Source of the DNA: DASYLJ01 sp964404165
Lineage (GTDB): Bacteria; Desulfobacterota; Binatia; DP-6
NCBI GenBank assembly: GCA_964404165.1
Contig: CAYOIZ010000007.1
Span: 62,001-126,000 of the forward strand
Direction of reading: 5' to 3'
Length of the DNA stretch: 64,000 nucleotides
Positions 1 to 9,193 of the stretch are shown here, in pieces. The notes under the pieces were generated by a model. It was not told where the DNA came from, searched no databases, and saw only the letters and a list, made by a program, of their open reading frames with translations. The position numbers and the translations under genes were made by a program. Each line of letters begins with the position of its first letter. Positions within the stretch are counted from its first letter, which is position 1.

Positions 1-1563
1 CATCGGCGCGCCGCCACCCTTGTCGACCTCGACGACGGCGACCGCGCCCTTGCCCGGATCGGTGCCGATGAGCCCACGCAGCGAGCTGGCCTCTTCCGAC
101 ACGGTGGCCGCGGTGACCGCGAGCCGACGCGAGAACTCGGTGGTGATGTCCATGGGCGACAACCGGAGCGCCCCGGCCATGATCATGACGCCGAGGATAC
201 CGAGCGCGCCGCCGACGACGAGCCGGAACGAGCGCCGCGACACGCGCCAGGTGAAGACGGCGCCGGTGAGCCACAGGGCGAGCAATGAGGTGCGGGTCTG
301 CGTCAGGACGACGGCCACCAGCACGAGCGTGCTGCAGATGAGCCAGAAGTCGCGCTCCTCGCGCCGCTCGGCACAGGCCAGCTCGACCAGGACGAGCGGA
401 ATCCCCAGCACGAGGTAGGCGGCCAGGACGACGGGGCTCCCGAGCGTCGACGCCACGCGCGGCAGTGCGCTGTTGTCGCCGGTCATGCCGGCGTGCGTCT
501 CGAGCACGAGCTGCAGGATGCCGACGACCGCGACCGCGACCGCGGCCAGCGCGACCAGGCGCGTGGCGCGCCGGGCGAAGCCGGCGGTCATGTCGCCGCT
601 CACGACCAGGAAGAAGAGCAGGAAGCCCGAGGCGCTGAAGTACGCGGCGTCACGCAGGCGCGGGACGAGGTCCCCCGCCACCAGCCCCGCGATCACCGAG
701 AACAGCACGAACATCAGGATCGGGCGGTTGGTGGGCGTCTGGTACAGATAGAGCTGGTGCGATGGGATCTGGCGCACCAGTGCCGCCGCCGCGAGCACGA
801 GGCCGATGGCCTCGAACGGCGACAGATGGAAGCCGCCGAACTCGATCTCGAACGGGGTGCGGAAGATCGCCGGCACGAACGACGCCGACAGGAAGACGAG
901 GGCCAGCAGCAGCCCGAGCGTCAGCCAGCGGTTCAGCAGCTTGACGAACGTCGCCAGCACCAGCTTCACGTCGAGCGGGAAGCTGCGATTGCGGATGTAG
1001 AGGACGTCGTAACGGAGCTTGTCGCGCGGGTGCGTGAAGTAGCCGCCGCGGAGCTGCGCCAGCCCGGTCATGCCTGGACGGACGATGAAGCGTGCGGCGT
1101 AGTTCTGGATCTCGCGCATCGAGGTGGCGAGGAACACCGGACGGATCGGGCGCGGGCCGACGAGGTTCATGTCGCCCTTCACGACGTTCCAGAGCTGCGG
1201 GATCTCGTCGAGCTTGGTGCGCTTCAGGAAGCGGCCGACCGGCGTGTAGAGCGGGTCGCCCGGCGTGAGGAGGCGCGCACCGATGCGCTGTTCGGCGTCG
1301 ACCAGGAGCGTCCGGAACTTGATGATGTCGAACGGCTCCATGTTCCGGCCGATGCGGTGTCCGCGGTAGAGCACCGGGCCGCGGCTGGTGAGCTTGGTGG
1401 CGAGCGCGATCAGCAGCGACACCGGCATCAGGACGATGAGCCCGGCGAACGCGATACAGACCTGCCAGATGCGGCTCCACGTCGGATCGGGGCGCAGGCC
1501 CAGATCGCGGGTTTCACCGGCCGGTTGATTGATCTTGACCTCGACGGCTTCGAGCGCGATCAC
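1..1563 (-). CDS. Sugar transferase fused to polymerase/ligase-like membrane domain (3' end beyond window)
   Basis: The frame is open from a GTG at 1563 (GGAG nine bases upstream) to the window edge, 521 codons with no stop. The first ~200 residues are a bacterial sugar transferase (WcaJ/PglC-type phosphoglycosyl transferase): one membrane helix, then SRGPVLYRGHRIGRN, KFRT, RFLKRTKLDEIPQL and RPGMTGLAQLRG. Such enzymes load the first sugar-phosphate on undecaprenyl phosphate. Instead of stopping, the frame continues through ~8 hydrophobic segments with QTRTSLLALWLTG, resembling the Wzy/O-antigen ligase core. I checked every codon across the junction (about 960-1080) and saw no frameshift. It is the last visible gene of the polysaccharide operon, 37 bases after the amidotransferase. 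The fusion is unusual; a sequencing error joining two genes is less likely because no stop or start is needed to explain it. Confidence 0.85.
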   Translation of the reverse strand, partial: MIALEAVEVKINQPAGETRDLGLRPDPTWSRIWQVCIAFAGLIVLMPVSLLIALATKLTSRGPVLYRGHRIGRNMEPFDIIKFRTLLVDAEQRIGARLLTPGDPLYTPVGRFLKRTKLDEIPQLWNVVKGDMNLVGPRPIRPVFLATSMREIQNYAARFIVRPGMTGLAQLRGGYFTHPRDKLRYDVLYIRNRSFPLDVKLVLATFVKLLNRWLTLGLLLALVFLSASFVPAIFRTPFEIEFGGFHLSPFEAIGLVLAAAALVRQIPSHQLYLYQTPTNRPILMFVLFSVIAGLVAGDLVPRLRDAAYFSASGFLLFFLVVSGDMTAGFARRATRLVALAAVAVAVVGILQLVLETHAGMTGDNSALPRVASTLGSPVVLAAYLVLGIPLVLVELACAERREERDFWLICSTLVLVAVVLTQTRTSLLALWLTGAVFTWRVSRRSFRLVVGGALGILGVMIMAGALRLSPMDITTEFSRRLAVTAATVSEEASSLRGLIGTDPGKGAVAVVEVDKGGGAPM

Positions 1564-1600
1564 GTCGTCGTTCTCCGTTCGGGCATCGTCTTTCCGTGTG

Positions 1601-3532
1601 TCACGCGGACGCTCCCGCCATGCGCTGGCCGACGGACGGCAGATCCCGCTGGATCTCGTCCTGCCAGACCGAGAGGACCAGGAGGGTCCAGATGGCGCGG
1701 CTGTGGTCGGCGCGCTTGGCGAGGTGATCCTGCACCAGGCGATCGACCGCGGCCGGTTCGAAGAGGCCCTGGCGGCGGAGCCGCGTCGGGCCGAGCACGT
1801 CGCGTGTGAAATCGCGCAGGCCGCCGGAGAGCCATGCCGGCATCGGCACGTTGAACCCGCGCTTCTTTCCGTTCAGCACCGCCGCCGGCAGCCGATCGGC
1901 CATGGCACGGCGCAGGAGATACTTGGTGTTGAGCCCCCGCATCCGCAGGTTCGGCGGGATGCGGCGCGTCAGCTCCACCATGGCGCGATCGAGGAAGGGT
2001 ACGCGCGCCTCGAGGGAGTGAGCCATGCTCATTCGGTCGACCTTAACCAGAATGTCGGCCGGCAGGTAAAGACGCGCATCGACATACTGCAGGCGGTCGA
2101 GCTCGACGCCGTCGGACTCGGCGAAGAGCTGCGAGAAGAGCCGCGCCGTGGGCTTGACGCCCTTCCCGGCGCCGTCGGCGTAGAGGCCGGCCTTGAGCTC
2201 TTCGGTGAGGATGGTCTTCCACCAGAGGTGGCCCTCGGCGGGCGGCAGGTAGGCGCCGGTGACGAAGCGCTTGGCCTTGTAGTCGAAGCTGACCTTGGCG
2301 TGCGACACCGGCAGGCGTCGCACCAGCGCGGGCACCAGGCCGGCGCCGATGGCGCGCGGCAGGCGCGCATACATCGCCGCGATCCGGCGGGCACGGTACG
2401 TCTCGTAGCCGGCGAGGACCTCGTCGCCGCCCTCGCCCGACAGCACCACCTTCACGTGCCGGCGCGCCAGCTCGGAGACGTGGTAGACGGGGATCGCCGA
2501 CGAATCGGCAAAGGGCTCGTCGAAGTAGCGCACCAGCTTCGGCAGCAGGCTGACCGCGTCGGGACGCACGATGAGCTCGTGGTGCTCGGTGCCGAACTTC
2601 TTGGCCACCTCGCGGGCGGTGTCGGTCTCGCTGAAGCTCTTCTCCTCGAAGCCGATCGTGAACGTACGGATCGGCGACACGCCGAGCTCGTGCATGAGGG
2701 CGACGATGGTGCCGGAGTCGAGGCCACCCGAGAGGAAGACGCCGAGCGGGACGTCGGCCATGAGATGGCTCTCGACGGCGGCGCGCAGCGTGCGCGTCAG
2801 CTCTTCCGTCCACTCCGCCTCGGAGCGCTTCTCCGTCTGGGTGGCGTGCCCGGTGAGCTGCCAGTACGCCTCGGTGCGGACCGGCGTCGACGTGTTCCAC
2901 GGCTCGGCCACGAGGATGTGGCCGGGCGGCAGCTGCGTCGTGCCCTGGAAGATCGACGCGGGTCCGGGCACGTAGCCGAGCGTCAGGTAGTCGTGCAGCG
3001 CCTGCGGATCGAGCTTGGGCTCGAGGCCGCCGGCGAGGAGGCACTTCGCCTCCGACCCCCACATCAGGCGATCGCCGACCTGCGTGACGTAGAGCGGCTT
3101 GATGCCGATGCGGTCGCGGCCGAGCACGAGGCGGTGTTCCTTCGCGTCCCAGATGGCGAACGCGAACATGCCGTCGAGCTTGCGCGCGACGTCGACGCCC
3201 TCTTCCTCGTAGAGGTGGGCGATGACTTCGACGTCGGAGTGCGTGCGCAGCGTGTGGCCGCGCGCGATGAGCTCTTTGCTGAGCTGGGGGGCGTTGTAGA
3301 TCTCCCCGTTGCACACGACCTGGACCGAGCCGTCCTCGTTGCCGAGCGGCTGCTTGCCGCCGGCGACGTCGACGATGGCCAGCCGGCGCATGCCGAGCGC
3401 GGCCTCGGCGTTCGTGTACTGGCCGAACGAGTCGGGCCCGCGGTGCACCATGACATCGCACATGGCGCGCACCCGCTCCGGGTTGGGCCGCTCACCTGCC
3501 GTCAGTCTGATTTCGCCTGCTATCCCACACAT
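1601..3532 (-). CDS. asnB: Asparagine synthetase-like glutamine amidotransferase of polysaccharide operon
   Basis: The 643-residue product starts MCGIAGEI, so Cys2 is the class II glutaminase nucleophile after Met removal. RRLAIVDVAGG, CNGEIYN and the N-terminal ~210 residues form the glutaminase domain; LSGGLDS (about residue 266) is the PP-loop of the synthetase domain, which uses ATP to amidate an acidic substrate. Length and architecture fit the amidotransferases found in exopolysaccharide loci (such as those linked to XrtA/PEP-CTERM), where the likely target is a uronic acid or other carboxylated sugar rather than free aspartate. The gene begins six bases after the deacetylase stop. True AsnB function cannot be excluded from sequence alone. 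Confidence 0.9.
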   Translation of the reverse strand: MCGIAGEIRLTAGERPNPERVRAMCDVMVHRGPDSFGQYTNAEAALGMRRLAIVDVAGGKQPLGNEDGSVQVVCNGEIYNAPQLSKELIARGHTLRTHSDVEVIAHLYEEEGVDVARKLDGMFAFAIWDAKEHRLVLGRDRIGIKPLYVTQVGDRLMWGSEAKCLLAGGLEPKLDPQALHDYLTLGYVPGPASIFQGTTQLPPGHILVAEPWNTSTPVRTEAYWQLTGHATQTEKRSEAEWTEELTRTLRAAVESHLMADVPLGVFLSGGLDSGTIVALMHELGVSPIRTFTIGFEEKSFSETDTAREVAKKFGTEHHELIVRPDAVSLLPKLVRYFDEPFADSSAIPVYHVSELARRHVKVVLSGEGGDEVLAGYETYRARRIAAMYARLPRAIGAGLVPALVRRLPVSHAKVSFDYKAKRFVTGAYLPPAEGHLWWKTILTEELKAGLYADGAGKGVKPTARLFSQLFAESDGVELDRLQYVDARLYLPADILVKVDRMSMAHSLEARVPFLDRAMVELTRRIPPNLRMRGLNTKYLLRRAMADRLPAAVLNGKKRGFNVPMPAWLSGGLRDFTRDVLGPTRLRRQGLFEPAAVDRLVQDHLAKRADHSRAIWTLLVLSVWQDEIQRDLPSVGQRMAGASA

Positions 3533-3538
3533 CGTCGT

Positions 3539-4540
3539 TCACGCCGCCAATCGCTGCCGTTCGAGCGCCGCCGCCAACTCGGTGACCTCCGCCAGCCGCG
3601 GGCTGACGCCGAGGCGGGGGAGCAAGAATGGGTCCGCTCCCGGACGCAGTGCGCCAGGCTTGGAGGTGGTGGCCGAATGGAACCCGTTCCGCTTGAGGAT
3701 TTCGACCACCGTGGGGCTGAAGTACTGATGCTGGCCGCCCGTGTTCGGGTAGCAGAAGTGGCACACCTGTGCGCCCACTGCGGCGGCGATGGCGTCTCGT
3801 GACGCCGTGATCTCCGCCTCGGCCTCTGCCGGGTCGATGAGGGCGACGTTCGAATGCGTCACGGTGTGCGCCCCGATGGTCCAGCCGGCGGCCGCCAGCT
3901 CGCGCGTCTGCGCCCACGTCAGCATGGTGCCTGCGAGGAGCCGCTCGAGGTCGACCCCTGCGCCCGCCGCCGCCAGCGCGAGCAGCTCGGCGCGCGCCGG
4001 CGCCGCCAACGGCACGAGCGCGCGTGTCAGGGCCTTGACCGCGGGGCCACGCTGCGCCGGCGGGCCGAGCGGGATGGGCGGGTGGCCTGGAAGCTCCAGG
4101 ACCGGGCCCGTCGCCGACATGGCGAGTGCGCGGACGGCGCCGACCCAGAACACCGGGCCGCCGTCGACGCAGCCGGTGGCGACGTAGACCGTGGCCGGCA
4201 GGCCGAGCGTCTTCAGGACGGGCATCCCGAGCCGGTGGTTGTCGGCGTAGCCGTCGTCGAAGGTGATGGCGAGGGTGCGTGGCGGCAGCTTCCCGCCACG
4301 GGCGACCGCATCGACCAGGTCGTCGAGCGTGAGGACGGTGTAGGCCCGCTTCACGAACGCCATCTGCAGACGGAACGCGGCCACCGGCATGCAAATGTCC
4401 GGTGCGGCGTAGAGCACGTCCTCGGGGCCGTCGGTGAGCGCGTGATAGCGCAGGACCACGCCCCGCACGCGTTGCCGCGCCATGCGCGCCAACCCCAGCA
4501 GTCCGGAGTGGTAGAGGGCGCGTTTCACGAGGGGCATCAT
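3539..4540 (-). CDS. Polysaccharide deacetylase (NodB family)
   Basis: This NodB-fold carbohydrate esterase 4 would remove acetyl groups from a polymer or lipid-linked sugar. ITFDDGYADN supplies the metal-binding Asp pair and HTVTHSN the two His ligands. The C-terminal region FCYPNTGG resembles the RxxY/P catalytic segment. I placed the start at the ATG at 4540 (MMPLVKRAL), giving 333 residues; an upstream in-frame start at 4618 would overlap the preceding glycosyltransferase by 35 bases and add an Arg/Ser-rich stretch unlike a deacetylase N-terminus. A purine-rich GGGGAG lies 13 bases ahead. It is one of two deacetylases in the operon, the other at 5723-6511, and they are not close paralogues. 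Confidence 0.85.
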   Translation of the reverse strand: MMPLVKRALYHSGLLGLARMARQRVRGVVLRYHALTDGPEDVLYAAPDICMPVAAFRLQMAFVKRAYTVLTLDDLVDAVARGGKLPPRTLAITFDDGYADNHRLGMPVLKTLGLPATVYVATGCVDGGPVFWVGAVRALAMSATGPVLELPGHPPIPLGPPAQRGPAVKALTRALVPLAAPARAELLALAAAGAGVDLERLLAGTMLTWAQTRELAAAGWTIGAHTVTHSNVALIDPAEAEAEITASRDAIAAAVGAQVCHFCYPNTGGQHQYFSPTVVEILKRNGFHSATTSKPGALRPGADPFLLPRLGVSPRLAEVTELAAALERQRLAA

Positions 4541-4583
4541 GCGGTGGCTTGCGCTCCCCGACGTGTGGCGACGGGCAAATGGG

Positions 4584-5723
4584 TCATCGTCCCGTCTCCC
4601 AGACGACCTTGCGCTCACCGCGGAGCAGCCAGGCGATGGCCAGGAGGGGTGCCAGGTTCACGAGACAGAAGTAGAGCGGGATGAAGAGCCCCGGGACGCG
4701 GACCCGGAGTCGATCGAGGGCGAAGGCGAGGAGCCCCGCGCCGTATACGGCGACCTGCCCCGCGAGCGCCAGCGCATAGATCCCGCCCCGCGGCGCGAGC
4801 GCCGCGCTGGCGGCGAGGAGGATCAGCAGGAACACGGGCACCAGCCAGCGCAGCACGCGATGCGACCACAGCTCGATCGCGAACCACGGATGCAGGAGCG
4901 GATTCAGCAGCTCCGGCATGTGGAACGCGCCACGCAGGCCGCGCGTGATCACCCGCGCCCGACGGTTCAGCTCGTTGCCGAGCGTGCCCGACTCGGCCGG
5001 CTCGAAGGCGATCGCGGCCGGTTCGAGCACGGTGCGATGGCCGCGTTCCGTGACCTTGCCCGGCTGGACGAAGTCGCTGATCGCGGCAGCGTCGAGCGGC
5101 AGATAGAGCTCGCGGCGCATGGCGTAGATGCACCCCGCGACGCCGATGATGGAGTGCACGCGGCTCTCCCACACGCGCAGCTGGCGCTCGTAGTTCCAGA
5201 ACAGCGCCCGCCCCTCGGCGGACGAGTTCAGCGGCTCCTTCAAGTAGAAGAGGTCGCCGCCGACGCAGCCGACCTCCGGGTCGGCGAAGTTCTCGATCAT
5301 CGCCGGAATGGTGCGCGGCGTGTAGACCGTCGTGACGTCGGAGAAGACGAGGATCTCGCCCTTGGCCGCGGCGACGGCGGCGTTCTGTGCGACGGTCTTG
5401 CCGCCGCGTCCCTCGACCCGCATCAGGGTCACCCGCGGTGCGAACTCGCGGACGATGTCGTCGGTGCGATCGGTGGAGCCGTCCGACGCGACGATGATCT
5501 CGAGGCGATCGGCGGGATACTCGGTGGTGAGCGTCTCCTCGAGCTTGCGACGGATGTCGCGCTCCTCGTTGTAGGCACAGATGATGAGCGAGACCATCGG
5601 CCGGATGGGACCACGTCGTACCGGCTTGTTGCGCACCAGCGCCGTCGCCCAGAGCGCGATCGGGTAGCCGAGGTACACCCACGCGATGACGCCGAGGGCG
5701 CCGTAGAAGGCGATCTCGGCCAT
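4584..5723 (-). CDS. Membrane glycosyltransferase, family 2
   Basis: The product (379 residues from ATG 5723) opens with a membrane helix (FYGALGVIAWVYLGYPIAL), then a GT-A domain: VSLIICAYNEERDI, IIVASDGSTDRTDD and ILVFSDVTT, the last holding the nucleotide-sugar/metal acidic residues. Three to four C-terminal helices (LVPVFLLILLAASAAL and on) follow, typical of processive or lipid-linked GT2 enzymes at the inner membrane. The start codon shares one base with the stop of the upstream deacetylase (TGATG), indicating translational coupling. The longer open frame beginning at 6260 is spurious N-terminal extension read out of frame through that deacetylase. Confidence 0.9.
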   Translation of the reverse strand: MAEIAFYGALGVIAWVYLGYPIALWATALVRNKPVRRGPIRPMVSLIICAYNEERDIRRKLEETLTTEYPADRLEIIVASDGSTDRTDDIVREFAPRVTLMRVEGRGGKTVAQNAAVAAAKGEILVFSDVTTVYTPRTIPAMIENFADPEVGCVGGDLFYLKEPLNSSAEGRALFWNYERQLRVWESRVHSIIGVAGCIYAMRRELYLPLDAAAISDFVQPGKVTERGHRTVLEPAAIAFEPAESGTLGNELNRRARVITRGLRGAFHMPELLNPLLHPWFAIELWSHRVLRWLVPVFLLILLAASAALAPRGGIYALALAGQVAVYGAGLLAFALDRLRVRVPGLFIPLYFCLVNLAPLLAIAWLLRGERKVVWETGR

Positions 5724-6511
5724 CAGACGCGCTCCCGCAGCGCCAGCAACGGGGCACGCAGGCGCTGCCACCCGCCGTTGCCGAGACAGGCCTTCGCGGC
5801 GTTCTTCGCGGCTTCGATCGCCTGGATGCGCCAGAGCGCGCGGCGCTCGCCGGCGGCGATGGCGGCGAACTCCTCGCAGGCCATGCCGCGACGGATGGCG
5901 ACGCGCGGCATCGCCAGCGCCCGGCCCCCCGGGTACCACCAGCCCGCCCGGCTGGTGCAGAAGACGCGATAGCCGAGCTCGCCGAGCACGCTCTCGAACT
6001 CCGGCGGCTCCCAGCCGCGCGGCAGGGACGCGGTGCGCACGGCGTTGCCGAGCCGGTCCTCGAGCGCGGCCTTCGAGTCGCCGAACTCGCGCCGCACGCC
6101 GTCCGCATCGAGGCGATGCAGGAACGGGTGCGTCATGGAGTGGCTGCCGATCTCCATGCCGGCGGCGACCATCTCGCGGAGCTGCGCCCAGGTGACGTAG
6201 CCCGGGGTCTCGACCAGCGTCGGCACGATGAAGAACGTGGCGCGCATGCCGAGCTCGCACAGCACCGGGAACGCCTCGGTGTAGTCGCTGGCGCTCCCGT
6301 CGTCGAACGTGATGCTGAAGAAGCCGCCGCCGAGCTCGCCCGGGACCATGCCGACGGGAAGCGCGCGCTGCGCGATCGGCGCCACCGCCATCAGGTGCGC
6401 CCGGAACTCCTCGGGCGACAGCGCGTACGGACGATGGGTGACGGGCACCTCGTCGAGGCGGTCGGTGGGCACGATGTCGTGCAGGCAGAAGACGGCGGCG
6501 CGGGGCCTCAT
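5723..6511 (-). CDS. Polysaccharide deacetylase (second copy)
   Basis: A 262-residue NodB-type deacetylase starting MRPRAAVFCLHDIVP. SITFDDGSASDY carries the catalytic/metal Asp pair; GSHSMTHPFLHRL carries the two metal-binding His. FRAHL near residue 40 and LPRGWEPPEF near residue 160 match the order seen in exopolysaccharide deacetylases. The ATG at 6511 lies 22 bases after the GT4 stop; the upstream extension to 6670 lies inside the GT4 gene and is rejected. No signal peptide is obvious, so a cytoplasmic or membrane-associated role on a lipid-linked intermediate is possible. Confidence 0.85.
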   Translation of the reverse strand: MRPRAAVFCLHDIVPTDRLDEVPVTHRPYALSPEEFRAHLMAVAPIAQRALPVGMVPGELGGGFFSITFDDGSASDYTEAFPVLCELGMRATFFIVPTLVETPGYVTWAQLREMVAAGMEIGSHSMTHPFLHRLDADGVRREFGDSKAALEDRLGNAVRTASLPRGWEPPEFESVLGELGYRVFCTSRAGWWYPGGRALAMPRVAIRRGMACEEFAAIAAGERRALWRIQAIEAAKNAAKACLGNGGWQRLRAPLLALRERV

Positions 6512-6533
6512 GTGCGAACGCGTCCCTCCCCCT

Positions 6534-7673
6534 TCACGCCGCACTCCGACCGGCGCGCGCCGCGAGGCGTTCCGCGTACAGCCGTTCGAGCTGGCCCACC
6601 ATCGCGCGGGCGCCGAACTGCGTCGTGACGAAGTCCTGGGCCGCATCGCCGAGCCGCGTCGCGAGGCCACGATCCGTCAGCAGGCCCCAGATGCGGTCGG
6701 CCATGGCATGCGTGTCGTCGAGCGGGACGAGGACGCCGGTCCGCTCGCCCGCCACGACCTCGCCGTTGCCGCCGACGGCGGTGACGACGACGGGGCGCGC
6801 CGCGGCCATCGCCTCGAGCAGCGCGTTCGACATGCCCTCGGCACGCGAGGGCAGGACGAAGACGTCCATCGCCGCGAGCGGCGGTCGCACGTCGGCGACG
6901 CCGCCCGTGAAGTGGACGCTGTCCCCGATGCCGAGCTCGCGCGCCTGGCGCGTCAGGTCGTCGCGCAGCGGACCGTCCCCGACGATGAGGAGCTGCGGAT
7001 GGACGCCGTTGGCGAGCTTCAGGAGCTCGCGCCCCGCGACCAGGAACTGCTCGTGCCCCTTGCGCGACTCGAGCCGACCGACGGTGCCCACCACGGGCCG
7101 GGTCGGGTCGAGCCCCATCGCCGCGCGCGTGTCCGGACCGGCGGGGGCCAGCCGGAAGCGCTCGGTGTCGACGCCGTTCTGCAGGAGCTGCCACCGGCAG
7201 CGCATGCCGAGGGCCTCGCCCTCGATACGCAACGCCTCGGCGTTGACGATCAACGTGTCGACGCCGCGGGCGATGCGCCGCCACGCGTGTCGGGCGCGGG
7301 TGTCGTCGCCGGTGAGGCTGCGCTTGCTCGCGAGCACCAGCGGAACGCGCGCGAGCCGGCCGATGAGCGCGCCCACCAGCGACGGGCGCCACTGGTAGCC
7401 GTGGACCACGTCGACGTGCGCGCGGCGCAGCGCCCGCGCCGTGCCGACGATGGCGGCGATCGACCGCGGTGCTCCGAGACTGGTGCCGAGGCCGAGCGAC
7501 GTGAGCGGGACGCCCGTCGATCGCAGCTCGTCCTCGACCTCGCCGCCGGGCTTCAGGGTGTAGACGTGCGTCTCGAAGCGCTGCGGATCGAGCAGGCTCA
7601 GGACCTGCTGCAGATGGCGTTGCGTACCGCCGGTTCCGAGCAGCGGAGCGAAGAAGGCGATGCGAATCGTCAC
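6534..7673 (-). CDS. Glycosyltransferase, family 4
   Basis: The 379-residue product begins at GTG 7673 and has the two Rossmann halves of a GT-B enzyme. FFAPLLGTGGTQRHLQQVL is the acceptor-side glycine-rich loop, VVGTVGRLESRKGHE opens the donor domain, and FVLPSRAEGMSNALLEAMA is the GT4 EX7E-type donor-binding motif. It likely adds one sugar to the lipid-linked repeat unit at the cytoplasmic face. GTGA at 7670-7673 overlaps the stop of the polymerase gene by four bases, so the two are probably translationally coupled. A weak AAGGG lies upstream. The specific sugar cannot be read from sequence. Confidence 0.92.
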   Translation of the reverse strand: MTIRIAFFAPLLGTGGTQRHLQQVLSLLDPQRFETHVYTLKPGGEVEDELRSTGVPLTSLGLGTSLGAPRSIAAIVGTARALRRAHVDVVHGYQWRPSLVGALIGRLARVPLVLASKRSLTGDDTRARHAWRRIARGVDTLIVNAEALRIEGEALGMRCRWQLLQNGVDTERFRLAPAGPDTRAAMGLDPTRPVVGTVGRLESRKGHEQFLVAGRELLKLANGVHPQLLIVGDGPLRDDLTRQARELGIGDSVHFTGGVADVRPPLAAMDVFVLPSRAEGMSNALLEAMAAARPVVVTAVGGNGEVVAGERTGVLVPLDDTHAMADRIWGLLTDRGLATRLGDAAQDFVTTQFGARAMVGQLERLYAERLAARAGRSAA

Positions 7674-9169
7674 GCCACGGCCCTTCGCGGACGCATGAGC
7701 GGTGGGCGCTGACGCACCGGCGGCGCCACCAGCGTCGCCTGCGCCTCGGGCTGTTCCTCGAGGTAGCGCTTGGTCGTGTAGACGAGACCAAGCAGCACGT
7801 ACGTCATCGGGTTCAGCCAGAGGTCGGCGAACCCGGAGAAGAAGAAGTAGAGCAGGAACACCACCCGGATCGACGCCGCCTGGGTGGCGATCTCGCGATC
7901 CCGATGGGCGAGCTGCTTGATGATGGCGAGGTCCTTCCAGGTGATCCAGAACAGGACCATGTAGCCCGCCAGCACCAGCATACCGCCCTCCGACATCGCC
8001 CACAGATACGAGTTGTGGGGGGGGCGATAATACTCGTCGCGGTAAACCTGCCGTGACACCTCGCGGAAGTTTCCGAGGCCCACGCCGAAGAGCGGATAGT
8101 CCATGGACATCTGCCACGCGCGCTCGAGGGTTTCCTCGCGCATGACGTTCGAGCTGGCGCCGATCTCGCCCTTCTCCGGGTTGAAGGTGATCATGCGCGT
8201 CCAGCTCTCGGCGGGCACCATCGTGGCCACCGCGAGCGCGCCGACCGCGGCGAACATTCCGATCTGCGTCGCCGGGACGCGGTACGACTTGGGCCCGGTC
8301 TGCAGGAGGATCCCGAGCACGCCGAGCCCCAGCAGCCCGCTGCGCGAGCCGGTGGACAGCAGCACGATGACGCTGGCGCCCATGGCGGCGAACGCGATCA
8401 GACGACGGACGTTGCCAGGACGTGCATGCGCCCAGAACCACCAACACGCCATCTCGACGAGACAGATCATCGCCAGGCGGTTCGGGTTCGCGCCCGACGT
8501 CACGCTCGCGGCGGCGCGGAAGCCACGGTTCAGGTTACCCGACGCGAAGTTCCAGAGCGCCGACGGCACCGCGGCGAAGAGCGCCAACATGAACGTCATG
8601 AAGACGATCTTGATGTCGGCGCGCGTGCGGACGAAGACGGTGAAGAAGATCAGGAAGACGAGCCGGGCGACGAAGTTGTGGCCCATGTCGCCCGTCTTGT
8701 CGATGATCTTGGTCTTGCCGCGGCTCTGCTGCAGCATCGGGAACAGCCAGTCGGCGTAGAACGTGCCGATCAGCAGCAGCAGGCCGATGACGATCAGCAC
8801 CTGCACCTGTCGGATCTTGAGAAACGACAGGTCGCGTGTCTCGAGGATGCGCAGCGCCAGCAGGGCGACGAAGCAAATGCCGAGCAGGTTGTTGATGGTG
8901 AGGAAGCCCAGGGCCTGGAGCAGTGTGGGGTACGCGGCGAGCAGGAAGGCCGTCGTCATGATGGCGATGCCGACGACGGGCCGGACGAACAGGAACCCGC
9001 CGACGCTGAGGGCGATCCAGCCGGCGGTGATGATGATCTCTTTGTTGAGATAGGTGCCCGTGACCGTCAGCGCGGCGATCATCGGAAACACGATCGCCAG
9101 CAACGCGCGCATCGGCAACGACGTGCTGGCGGCGCGACGCGACATGTCGGGAACGGGCATGGAGATCAC
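7670..9169 (-). CDS. O-antigen polymerase/ligase family membrane protein
   Basis: A 499-residue polytopic protein with about eleven hydrophobic segments. The central periplasmic loop carries the Wzy_C/O-antigen ligase signature LLSTGSRSGLLGLGVLGIL, followed by a long loop ending YPLFGVGLGNFREV and RPPHNSYLWAMSEGG, the conserved G-x-G-x-x and H-N-x-x-L motifs of WaaL/Wzy proteins. It would polymerise repeat units or transfer glycans at the outer face of the inner membrane. The start is uncertain: GTG 9169, ATG 9160 or ATG 9145, none with a good ribosome site. A second polymerase-like domain is fused to the sugar transferase at 1-1563, so the operon carries two. Confidence 0.88.
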   Translation of the reverse strand: MISMPVPDMSRRAASTSLPMRALLAIVFPMIAALTVTGTYLNKEIIITAGWIALSVGGFLFVRPVVGIAIMTTAFLLAAYPTLLQALGFLTINNLLGICFVALLALRILETRDLSFLKIRQVQVLIVIGLLLLIGTFYADWLFPMLQQSRGKTKIIDKTGDMGHNFVARLVFLIFFTVFVRTRADIKIVFMTFMLALFAAVPSALWNFASGNLNRGFRAAASVTSGANPNRLAMICLVEMACWWFWAHARPGNVRRLIAFAAMGASVIVLLSTGSRSGLLGLGVLGILLQTGPKSYRVPATQIGMFAAVGALAVATMVPAESWTRMITFNPEKGEIGASSNVMREETLERAWQMSMDYPLFGVGLGNFREVSRQVYRDEYYRPPHNSYLWAMSEGGMLVLAGYMVLFWITWKDLAIIKQLAHRDREIATQAASIRVVFLLYFFFSGFADLWLNPMTYVLLGLVYTTKRYLEEQPEAQATLVAPPVRQRPPLMRPRRAVA

Positions 9170-9193
9170 GCGGGCCGGAGACGACAGGCGATG

